From Bin55 sp028819195 (GTDB lineage Bacteria > Pseudomonadota > Gammaproteobacteria > Pseudomonadales > Azotimanducaceae), in NCBI GenBank assembly GCA_028819195.1, contig JAPPMF010000006.1, positions 1 to 29,643 of the forward strand: a stretch of DNA of 29,643 nucleotides, written 5' to 3'. How positions within the stretch are numbered: the first letter of the stretch is position 1; each line of letters starts with the position of its first letter. The notes beneath the pieces were generated by a model, which saw only the letters and a program-made list of their open reading frames with translations, had not been told where the DNA came from and searched no databases. A program made the translations under genes and the position numbers. This document shows positions 22,824 to 29,643 of this stretch, in pieces.

Positions 22824-24170
22824 TCAGGGATTTTTCTTTATGTTACCGTCGATGAACGGGTTAGGATCTCGGCGAGGAGTTTCAGGGATGCTGAGCGAAG
22901 CTTGATTCCGTTGTTCGCTACGTCTGAGAAGATTGACAACCGTATCAGAAACCAGTTCTTTACGTAATCTCGCTTCAAATACCAAACGTTCTGTCTCAGC
23001 ATCAAGATCGTTAATGAGTTGTTCAATGTGTTCATCAGCTACGGGGTTTGCATGAACTTCAGGAAGTTGACTCCCCGAACGTAAGATACGCCGAGCTAGA
23101 AAAGCTTTTTCGACAGTACGTGCGACGGCGATTTCGGCAACAATACGCTCCAACACAATGGAACGTTCAGTATGGGGGAGTTCACGAATACTCTCGATCA
23201 CGTCGCGAGTGATTGCAATTCCGGGAGCGGAAATATTTTCGAGCATCGCGAGGGTAGGGACGTTGGAACTGTTCACAATCTGCTCTAGCTCGGTTTGTTG
23301 TTTCTCTTCCTCTTCTTCTAAGAGTGGAGTTAACCCAAAACCGGGTTTAGTTTTTTTGTCACAACCTTCACAGGTTGTGACTTCATGCTCGCCTAAGACC
23401 TTAACGACCCACTTTGAGATGGCAGTGGGACTATTCCATACCTGAGTCAATCGTTGATCGTCCTTAACTGGTACGCTACTCTTGGCATCGACAGTTCGGT
23501 TCAGTTGGATGTTGAAACCAGCTTGCACTACATCCGCAGTGAGTTTAATTGGGTCTTGACCCTTACCGCCGGCATTACCACCAATCCATGGGAGACCATT
23601 AGAGCCACTAGACTGTTCGACAGATTCCTTCGCTTTCACAACACTACCACCACCCAGCCCCATTTGGACCTTCCAGTCGTTACCTTTCGACAATACGATG
23701 AGATCTTCATACGGGTTTTTGTTGTTGCCAATAGCGGCTTCGATTTGTTCGCAGGATTTCGTAGCTAGATCGACAGTAAGTTCAGCACGAACTAACGCAT
23801 TTTGGAATAGGTCATAAAGACCTGGATTCGCGCGTTGCAAAATGACTGCAGGTAAGGCGGCGATTGCGCCGGTGGCAGCTTGAGTCATGGCGTTCAGCAT
23901 GTTCTCTGCACCCGTCTTGACTTCGTTCAAAGTGTCCGTTACAGCAAGTACCGGATCAAACTTCAAACAACTATAGCCCAAACCTAGTTGAGCACTACCA
24001 CCAATCGAAACACTTTGGACTTGGGGGTTAGCCGCAGCTGAAACTGGTTTAGCACCACCGATTTCATAGTACCAGATGCCTTCTTCAGGTGGAGAAGCAG
24101 GTCCGCTGTATAAACCTGTAGAGAGAAAGGTTATTGCAATACAAAAGAGAAGAAATTTAATAAGATTCAT
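22824..24170 (-). CDS. TIGR03755-type ICE conjugation protein
   Basis: About 448 residues from the ATG at 24170, chosen because it begins a signal peptide (NLIKFLLFCIAITFLSTGL) and has AGGGG upstream. A longer start at 24227 would add 19 residues inside the preceding gene. The mature protein has GGAKPVSAAANP, GGSAQLGLGYSCLKFDPVLA and TTCEGCDKKTKPGFG with paired Cys, then a long charged helical tail. This pattern and its place directly after the TraU-like gene fit TIGR03755 of PFGI-1-type elements, periplasmic parts of the mating apparatus. Its start overlaps the stop of the upstream gene (ATGA). Confidence 0.85.
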   Translation of the reverse strand: MNLIKFLLFCIAITFLSTGLYSGPASPPEEGIWYYEIGGAKPVSAAANPQVQSVSIGGSAQLGLGYSCLKFDPVLAVTDTLNEVKTGAENMLNAMTQAATGAIAALPAVILQRANPGLYDLFQNALVRAELTVDLATKSCEQIEAAIGNNKNPYEDLIVLSKGNDWKVQMGLGGGSVVKAKESVEQSSGSNGLPWIGGNAGGKGQDPIKLTADVVQAGFNIQLNRTVDAKSSVPVKDDQRLTQVWNSPTAISKWVVKVLGEHEVTTCEGCDKKTKPGFGLTPLLEEEEEKQQTELEQIVNSSNVPTLAMLENISAPGIAITRDVIESIRELPHTERSIVLERIVAEIAVARTVEKAFLARRILRSGSQLPEVHANPVADEHIEQLINDLDAETERLVFEARLRKELVSDTVVNLLRRSEQRNQASLSIPETPRRDPNPFIDGNIKKNP

Positions 24171-25318
24171 GGGTACCCCTTTACATCGTCTGAACCTAGG
24201 AATGTTTGGCCACCTTTTGGGCAACACTTATAGGGTCGCCAAAGGGTCCACATATAACTGTTCTTTACATCCGTTTTATCGCCACCCCAGTCAGCAAGCG
24301 TTGTTAAATCATTCGTACCAAAGGCTTTGCAGGATTTACTCTTGACCGGATGGAGCATTTGGAATTTACCCGTGGCGCCGTTCGCTTCTCGCAGGCTCGG
24401 TGGTGGCCATTGATTGGAACGGGTTGTGTTGGTGAGTCTCTTTCGAACCCGTGCCTTTCCCCCATTAATCGCAATATCTGAAGCGCGTTGCGCAATGACC
24501 GCCGTGGCTTTGGGTGGACTTGGTTGGTTAACCCAACCACTACGAGGATAAACCGAACCCCAGGTAAACGTTGGGAAATTCCCGATCTCACGTTTACCCG
24601 GCGAAAACTGCTTGATATTCCAGACTTCAAACTCTGGATTTCGCCACGCGACAATATCAAGTAACGAACTGTAGTGAAACTTCAATGGTCGAGTAGTGGA
24701 CTCACAGAAGAAGTCCGCGCCTTTGAACGACAAGTTTTGTAACGGATGGCCGATCACGTCGGCTTCAAAGAAACGAGTATTGCGACTGAAAGTGGTGGGA
24801 TTTGTGGCAGGGTCGGTGCCTTGGCTGGTTAACGCGTTACGGAGATGTTTTGGGAGGAGTTTTTTGATGGGTTTGAAACTTTGTTTCGTGAGTTTTTTGA
24901 TTTCTTTCCAGGGATGAGAGTCAATAGTTGGATACACTGAGACCACGAGATCAGGTCGATAGTGCCCTACCTTCGGTGTCACGACGATCTTACAACCGAA
25001 GAGATTGCATTTCAGCCAGAAACATTCGCCGATGAGTTTCCAGTTGAGGCAGTTGGGTAGGGCTTCAGTGGTTTGTTTGATGATTTTTGGGGTGGTTAGT
25101 TCTGACGTTGTTGATGTTGTTGAATTGCTAGAAGTTGTCGCGGCGTAGGCATTTTGAACTGGAAGATTCGCCAGTAGGATTATTAATCCTAGTAACAGTG
25201 AAAGTGCGAGTGGTCGAGTAAATTTGGGTAGGTTGTGGGTGAGAGTTTGAGTTAACTTTGGTGTCAGATGATTTGCTAAATGTTGCTGTACATATCGTGT
25301 TGAATGTTGGAGGCGCAT
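24167..25318 (-). CDS. TIGR03756-type TraU-like ICE conjugation protein
   Basis: A 383-residue exported protein with a long N-terminal region before its hydrophobic core (PLALSLLLGLIILLANLPVQ, then NAYAA as the probable signal cleavage region). The mature part is Cys-rich (LPNCLNWKLIGECFWLKC, FFCESTTRP) and ends with YMWTLWRPYKCCPKGGQ, close to the C-terminal WRPY-CC signature of TraU. TraU helps assemble or stabilise the mating channel in the periplasm. It is the most upstream of the transfer genes seen here. The gene normally before it (TIGR03757) is absent; beyond 25318 the strand switches. Confidence 0.88.
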   Translation of the reverse strand: MRLQHSTRYVQQHLANHLTPKLTQTLTHNLPKFTRPLALSLLLGLIILLANLPVQNAYAATTSSNSTTSTTSELTTPKIIKQTTEALPNCLNWKLIGECFWLKCNLFGCKIVVTPKVGHYRPDLVVSVYPTIDSHPWKEIKKLTKQSFKPIKKLLPKHLRNALTSQGTDPATNPTTFSRNTRFFEADVIGHPLQNLSFKGADFFCESTTRPLKFHYSSLLDIVAWRNPEFEVWNIKQFSPGKREIGNFPTFTWGSVYPRSGWVNQPSPPKATAVIAQRASDIAINGGKARVRKRLTNTTRSNQWPPPSLREANGATGKFQMLHPVKSKSCKAFGTNDLTTLADWGGDKTDVKNSYMWTLWRPYKCCPKGGQTFLGSDDVKGYP

Positions 25319-25581
25319 GGCTGGTCAATTCCCCGAAAATAGAAACTCGGATGGTTTGAAAAAAGTGTCAAAGGGGAATTGTGGGGATTTAGGCGTGTGA
25401 TGGAAGGATTTTCTACGTCAGTGGATCGAGTGATTTTTTCTCAACAACTGACCCTGTATCGCACTCTTGTAGCCTATTTAATCAATAATTTTATCTGTAA
25501 ATTTATTGAATACTCGAGTTGCACAAAATCCGAGTTTTCATTACCATATAACCAACATCAATCCTTTGTGGTACAGTTTCT

Positions 25582-26262
25582 ATGTTTTACAAAAACAAAA
25601 TTGGAATACTACTAGCTACCTTAGTCGTGGCTCTGTTTATTCCAAATCTCAGCGTTGTTCACGCGGATGACGAAGAAGAGGACGAGTATAGCGACGAAGT
25701 AATACCACCGTATATACAACAGCCTAGCACTAACGGCTGGGAGGAAGTGGAATACATACAAGTAGCAATTATGGGAGAATATGACACAAGTTGGGGAATC
25801 CCAGATTGGGTAACAAAACTGATTGAAAAATTCTCAAAAAGAAACCAAGAGATCGCCCATAAAGAACCGTGCCGTATACAAAGTAATTGGACCATATACC
25901 GACACACAACAAATGAACGACAAATATCAAAAACTGAATCGGTAACCGATGAAAAAAGACGCGGATTTTTTGCCACTTTTAAAGATCTATTACAGTGGTA
26001 CAAATCTATCAAAAATTATTTTAGATTCGGAGTGATCACATATGTTGATTCAGAGATGCGAGAAAGTTTCTCTACGATAGGGTGCACGCACGAATTTGTC
26101 GTTGTGAAGAACGGTTCGTCTGAATACGTCAAAGAATCACGGAACGCTTTTCATGGCGCGCCTTGGTATTTTGAACAAGATTGGGAAGACTACCATTTGT
26201 TTGAAAGAAACTGCCAACACTATAATGAATGGGTACTAACTGGATGGGATACTTCACGATGA
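25582..26262 (+). CDS. Exported protein with an LRAT/NC-type motif
   Basis: A 226-residue protein. It has a signal peptide (GILLATLVVALFIPNLSVVH then ADDEEEDE). The C-terminal part carries CTHEFVVVKNG and later FERNCQHYNEWVLTG, which resembles the NCxHF...TG segment of LRAT/NC-type papain-like proteins, with Cys as the candidate nucleophile and an earlier His. The middle is charged with no known domain. It would act in the periplasm or outside. Its stop overlaps the start of the next gene. The space before it (25319-25581) should hold promoters for both directions; I see no clear box. Confidence 0.55.
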   Translation: MFYKNKIGILLATLVVALFIPNLSVVHADDEEEDEYSDEVIPPYIQQPSTNGWEEVEYIQVAIMGEYDTSWGIPDWVTKLIEKFSKRNQEIAHKEPCRIQSNWTIYRHTTNERQISKTESVTDEKRRGFFATFKDLLQWYKSIKNYFRFGVITYVDSEMRESFSTIGCTHEFVVVKNGSSEYVKESRNAFHGAPWYFEQDWEDYHLFERNCQHYNEWVLTGWDTSR

Positions 26263-27239
26263 AAATAACCTTTATAACCACTTTCACAGCCATAACTTTT
26301 TTCGCTGTTAACGCCATAACTGATTCCAATACGCTTGACCCCGACGAGCACTCTCGCTATATTTGGCTCAATACTACAGGAATGTATGATATTAACGTAC
26401 CCAATGACGAGATTCATGAGCTTATTACCAACGGATTACAGCACGAGAATCAAGAAATTATTGATTGCACGATTGACGCATTATCAATGCATATTGGCGG
26501 AACTTTTCTTGATCGCGAAGCTGGTAAAAAATCTCATTTAGACCGGGATTTACGCAACAAAAAGGAATGGTATGATACCCTAATCAAAATGTGGGACGAC
26601 AACTGGAACGGAGTTTTCCCCGAAGAAACCGTTCCTGATGACTTCATTGAAAGAATAGAACACAACACAGGCTGCCATTACACACTTCCAACATGGCCCG
26701 CGGTACCCCAAATGTTAGCGTATATGTATCCGCAAGATGAGAAAGTGTACGAAATTATTTGGGAAGCGTTCCCGATCCCCCAAGAACCAATCCGAGATGG
26801 AAAAGTAACGCCCGAGAGTAACCCGCTACCCTTGTTAAGAGCTTTATTCGATGGTGGTTTTAACAATGAAAAAGACCAACAGTTTCGCATTGACGTCCTG
26901 TTGAATCGTGAAACCTCTTATAGTATCGCCCAACTTGCCGCCAGAAGTTTAGGGGATTTTCGTTCCGATGAAGCGTTGGAAGAGTTAGCAACTCGTTTAG
27001 AGAAAAGCGACTATAAATATGGAACGCCCAAGTTGGAGTTCATTGAAGCGATCATGAAGTATGAAGCACAAGCACAACCCCATATACCTCTATTAAAGAA
27101 AAGCTTAAAAAACATAAGTCGAAGAGGTATTTTTGACCCAGAATTGTACGCAACTCTAAAGGAACGGTTAGTTCATTTTGAAGAAAAGTACGGTGAGAAA
27201 CGCCACGAAGTTGACGAAGTAGAACAACCAGAAAGATAA
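26259..27239 (+). CDS. Exported HEAT-repeat-like protein
   Basis: About 326 residues from ATG at 26259, chosen because it overlaps the previous stop (ATGA) and begins a signal peptide (KITFITTFTAITFFAVNAI). The remainder is helical with HEAT-like units such as SIAQLAARSLGDFRSDEAL and EELATRLEKSD, and ends with a charged tail. Such repeats usually bind proteins. Function is unknown; as the coupled partner of the NC-motif protein it may hold or regulate it. A strong hairpin follows 47 bp after the stop. Confidence 0.6.
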   Translation: MKITFITTFTAITFFAVNAITDSNTLDPDEHSRYIWLNTTGMYDINVPNDEIHELITNGLQHENQEIIDCTIDALSMHIGGTFLDREAGKKSHLDRDLRNKKEWYDTLIKMWDDNWNGVFPEETVPDDFIERIEHNTGCHYTLPTWPAVPQMLAYMYPQDEKVYEIIWEAFPIPQEPIRDGKVTPESNPLPLLRALFDGGFNNEKDQQFRIDVLLNRETSYSIAQLAARSLGDFRSDEALEELATRLEKSDYKYGTPKLEFIEAIMKYEAQAQPHIPLLKKSLKNISRRGIFDPELYATLKERLVHFEEKYGEKRHEVDEVEQPER

Positions 27240-27285
27240 AACGAAACAAGCATTATCACTCTCAAATTGAGTGTGTCTATGTTTG

Positions 27286-27339
27286 ATCCCCGCTACGGCT
27301 ACCCAGTCATAACTTGTCTGCAGGTAGTTAAGCGGGGAT
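27286..27339. terminator. Extended GC-rich hairpin after the exported-protein pair
   Basis: ATCCCCGCT (27286-27294) pairs with AGCGGGGAT (27331-27339), and inside it CTACC (27299-27303) pairs with GGTAG (27323-27327). TTCATTT follows. It is well placed to end the operon of 25582-27239. Between this and 27378 I see nothing else. Confidence 0.6.
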
Positions 27340-27377
27340 TTCATTTCACCACCCGCTATTGATCTCGAGGATTGAAA

Positions 27378-27729
27378 TTTAACATAAAATCCTTGATTGA
27401 AGCAAAGCACAAACTACTGCACCGATTGTTGAAACCGACAGGAAGTGTTTATCTCCACTGCGACCTTACAATCCACAACGAACCGATTTGGGTGAACTTC
27501 CAAAATACAACTCGACGCAAATAAACGGGATTTATATGGAGTTCAAGAAGGACGTTGCTACGATTGCAAGAAATATTTCCAATATCGAAACTTAGAAGTC
27601 GACCATATTATCGCAAGAGCAAAAAGCGGTAAGGATCACATTGATAATCTTCAATTACTTTGCAATCACTGCAACAGCGTAAAAGGCGATAGAGGGATGG
27701 AGTATTTACAGGCAAAACCCAATTCTTAG
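27378..27729 (+). pseudogene. Remnant of a DNA adenine methyltransferase fused to an HNH nuclease
   Basis: The first frame reads AKHKLLHRLLKPTGSVYLHC, the 'RLLKPTGSIYLHCD' motif of N6-adenine methyltransferases. A second frame picks up RTDLGELPKYNS. A third frame has RDLYGVQEGRCYDCKKYF followed by RNLEVDHIIARAKSGKDH and LQLLCNHCNSVKGDRGMEYL, an HNH domain with two zinc-type Cys pairs and DH as the active centre. It ends at TAG (27727-27729). The catalytic NPPY part and most of the methyltransferase are missing, and at least one large deletion and one frameshift are needed. It is a decayed restriction-modification or mobile-element cargo gene. Its upstream limit is approximate. Confidence 0.8.
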
Positions 27730-27882
27730 GAAATTTACTGAAAGGGTTTGTCTTGCTACGGTAAATAGTGGGAGTATTCTAAATTGAGAGTTTTCGTACC
27801 ATAAAATGCTTTCCTCACGATCTTTTAATCGTAGATTTTCCTGAGCTGTGATCGAGTCAAAACAACCGGAGACTATTACCAC

Positions 27883-29640
27883 ATGAAAGCATATTTCAAT
27901 CTTGCATCGTTGTTATGCATGACAACAGTTCTTTTCTCTTGTAGTTCTGAAACTCATAAAACTTGGACTGTAACCGGGCACTTGATAAAGATACATCCAG
28001 ACTCGGTGGAGCAACAGAGCGTTGAAGCAACAAATCTTCCTCTAGGCAACGCATCTGATGATAGAGCTGAACTGGACCTGTCGACCGCTTCGATCACAAT
28101 CAATCATTACATTACAAACGAAGCTGGTGAAACGACCACAATTGAGTTAGCGTCGGGTGAATTCGAAGATGAATCAGTGAAATTTCAAGGAAACATCGAC
28201 AGTATCACCGAAGTAGAAATAGCGGTAGAGCTTGACTCAGAAAATGTAATGACAACTACTGCCATGATAGGACCTGGTTCCAACGTCTCTTTCGCGTTGA
28301 TTGACTCATTAGAACCTGATCTTGATCGATTAGTGTTGTACGGAGTTTCCAATAAAGCCATTGACCCAGAGAAAAAGTTCGTGATTTCTGGTGATCTTCA
28401 AGATATAGTCGAACGTGATCAACTTGCGATCATAGACCTCACAAACGAGATGTGGGATGAGGAGGGAGAATACGATTTCAAGGACTTTGGTACAGTTCTG
28501 CTACGCGACGGTAGTTTTCATATTGAAGCAGATGTTGGCGAACCTACCGTTGTTGATATTTACGTAGAGTTTATAGGTGATCAATTTACGCACTTTGGCG
28601 GAGTAGCCGTGGTTGAACCCAAATCTACGATTGAAGTAACATCGCTAAGATCATCTACGGACTTGATGACTTCCTCCGATTCCAGACTGCACACAATGCT
28701 CGTTGAGCCATGGCTACAGAACGAGGAATATCAGGACAAAATGGACAGATCGGAATCGTTGCGACAAGAGTTTTTTGCCGAGAGGCAAGCACAACAAGCA
28801 GAGACGCAAGACCGAGATAAAGATGTCGCAGAAGAAGAATCTTCAGAAGACGACGTCCCTGTCTCAGATTCAGATGGTTCAACATCTTCTGACGGCACGG
28901 TTGGAATGTCGGTAGCTGAAGGATGCGAACATGTCGATCTCACTGAAGTAAGACTGAGTATTGCAGAATCTTTTGAAACTCCAGAATTTCGCGTAGTGGA
29001 AGATGAAGCATGGCAGATTCGCATTGATACTTTGGAAGAAATCGCGTTAAACACCGAAGATCCTTGGGTAAGTCTCCTTGCCGTAGAACTGGGGGCGTTC
29101 GAGTACCACTTCGGCGATCGCGAGCAGGCACATACCATCTATGATGAACTAGAGTCACAGCTTAACGAAGATGTTTATACACGGCGTTTAAAACCTCGGC
29201 GAGATATGCTTAATAGCTACATTCGCGCTGAGAGAATCACTGAGATTGACAAGAGACTTGTACCAGGTCAAAAAGCACCCCTCTTCAAACTTCCTGACTT
29301 ACAAAACGACGAGATCGAACTGCGCGACGTTCTGGAGTCGAAAGACCTAGTTTATATCGACTTCTGGGCTTCTTGGTGTGGACCCTGCATAGCCACCTTT
29401 CCCGATTTAAGGAAGCTATATTCCTCTTACAAAGAAAACGGTTTCGAAATTGTGCTCGTCTCGATAGACGATACGTTTGAAGAATGGGAAGCAGCATCCG
29501 ACGAACAAGACCTTCCGTGGTTAAACGTAGCTGACATTGGAGGTTTCGAAGAGGAGACTCCGGTCGCATACGGCGTACGATTTATTCCTAAGGAATGTGT
29601 GTATAAATTGATTGAGACAATAAATTTGAAAAAAATTTAG
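27883..29640 (+). CDS. Lipoprotein with C-terminal thioredoxin-like (TlpA/ResA-type) domain
   Basis: A 585-residue protein with a lipobox (TTVLFSCSSE, Cys at 20). Residues about 30-260 are beta-rich and resemble DUF4369-type modules that precede thioredoxin domains; a Ser/Asp/Glu-rich linker follows. The last about 130 residues are TlpA-like: PGQKAPLFKLPDLQNDEI, then YIDFWASWCGPCIATFPDL with the WCGPC redox site, and the VRFIP segment carrying the cis-Pro. After FIPK the usual strand and final helix are replaced by a short tail (ECVYKLIETINLKKI) and a stop three bases from the window end, so the C-terminus looks truncated or altered. GGAGA precedes the ATG. It should reduce or isomerise disulfides in the periplasm. 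Confidence 0.8.
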   Translation: MKAYFNLASLLCMTTVLFSCSSETHKTWTVTGHLIKIHPDSVEQQSVEATNLPLGNASDDRAELDLSTASITINHYITNEAGETTTIELASGEFEDESVKFQGNIDSITEVEIAVELDSENVMTTTAMIGPGSNVSFALIDSLEPDLDRLVLYGVSNKAIDPEKKFVISGDLQDIVERDQLAIIDLTNEMWDEEGEYDFKDFGTVLLRDGSFHIEADVGEPTVVDIYVEFIGDQFTHFGGVAVVEPKSTIEVTSLRSSTDLMTSSDSRLHTMLVEPWLQNEEYQDKMDRSESLRQEFFAERQAQQAETQDRDKDVAEEESSEDDVPVSDSDGSTSSDGTVGMSVAEGCEHVDLTEVRLSIAESFETPEFRVVEDEAWQIRIDTLEEIALNTEDPWVSLLAVELGAFEYHFGDREQAHTIYDELESQLNEDVYTRRLKPRRDMLNSYIRAERITEIDKRLVPGQKAPLFKLPDLQNDEIELRDVLESKDLVYIDFWASWCGPCIATFPDLRKLYSSYKENGFEIVLVSIDDTFEEWEAASDEQDLPWLNVADIGGFEEETPVAYGVRFIPKECVYKLIETINLKKI

Positions 29641-29643
29641 TCA

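Noticed and set aside
24171..24227. Longer start for the TIGR03755-type gene
   Set aside because: It would lie inside the upstream gene and bury the signal peptide; the ATG at 24170 has a better ribosome site and an ATGA overlap.
25379..25615. 78-codon plus-strand frame
   Set aside because: It has no ribosome site, overlaps the promoter space and the start of the NC-motif gene, and shows no domain.
1..29643. CRISPR array or replication origin
   Set aside because: No regularly spaced direct repeats and no cluster of DnaA boxes or iterons were seen.

Overview
The window looks like the accessory part of a gammaproteobacterial (Pseudomonadota) genome at moderate GC. The main clue is a set of late conjugation genes of the PFGI-1/ICEclc type of integrating conjugative element (ICE): a TraU-like TIGR03756 protein, a TIGR03755 protein, a small membrane protein, a TraG-N protein and a tyrosine recombinase. 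Species cannot be read from the sequence. All family names here come from motif recognition, not from database searches.

Layout. The left edge carries the 3' part of tRNA-Thr(UGU), then a coiled-coil DUF1640-like membrane protein and an internally deleted IS3-family element. The element has perfect 17-bp ends and a 3-bp target duplication, and it splits a small ORF that overlaps the start of a membrane-anchored solenoid protein (2299-4095). A minus-strand conjugation block follows (4158-6931: integrase, TraG-like, small membrane protein). The other half of that block (22824-25318: TIGR03755 and TIGR03756) lies about 16 kb away on the same strand, so 6932-22823 reads as cargo placed inside the conjugation operon. 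The right end (25582-29640) has a two-gene exported pair, a strong hairpin, the wreck of a DNA methyltransferase-HNH gene and a thioredoxin-domain lipoprotein.

Cargo. (a) An unknown three-gene operon with translational overlaps (7196-8903). (b) A SulP-STAS transporter with one frameshift. (c) A remnant of a proteasome-like Ntn-hydrolase gene followed at once by a small charged ORF. (d) A probable RiPP locus: precursor with two FVSAPPGT-type repeats (13614-13838), a cyclophane-type radical SAM/SPASM maturase (14101-15291) and a candidate HxD...H oxygenase (15389-16099). A divergent SHMT-like PLP enzyme that has lost three folate contacts is divergently placed beside it. (e) A YciI-like protein and an NCS2 permease fused to an RsbW-like ATPase domain. 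(f) A HEPN-MNT toxin-antitoxin pair, an ImmA/IrrE-like peptidase with a PIN-like DUF4411 protein, and an intact proteasome-like Ntn hydrolase.

The strongest candidate for an undescribed system is the RiPP locus with its SHMT-like enzyme and, possibly, the flanking transporters. One transporter carries a STAS domain and the other an RsbW-like domain, the two halves of a known phospho-switch.
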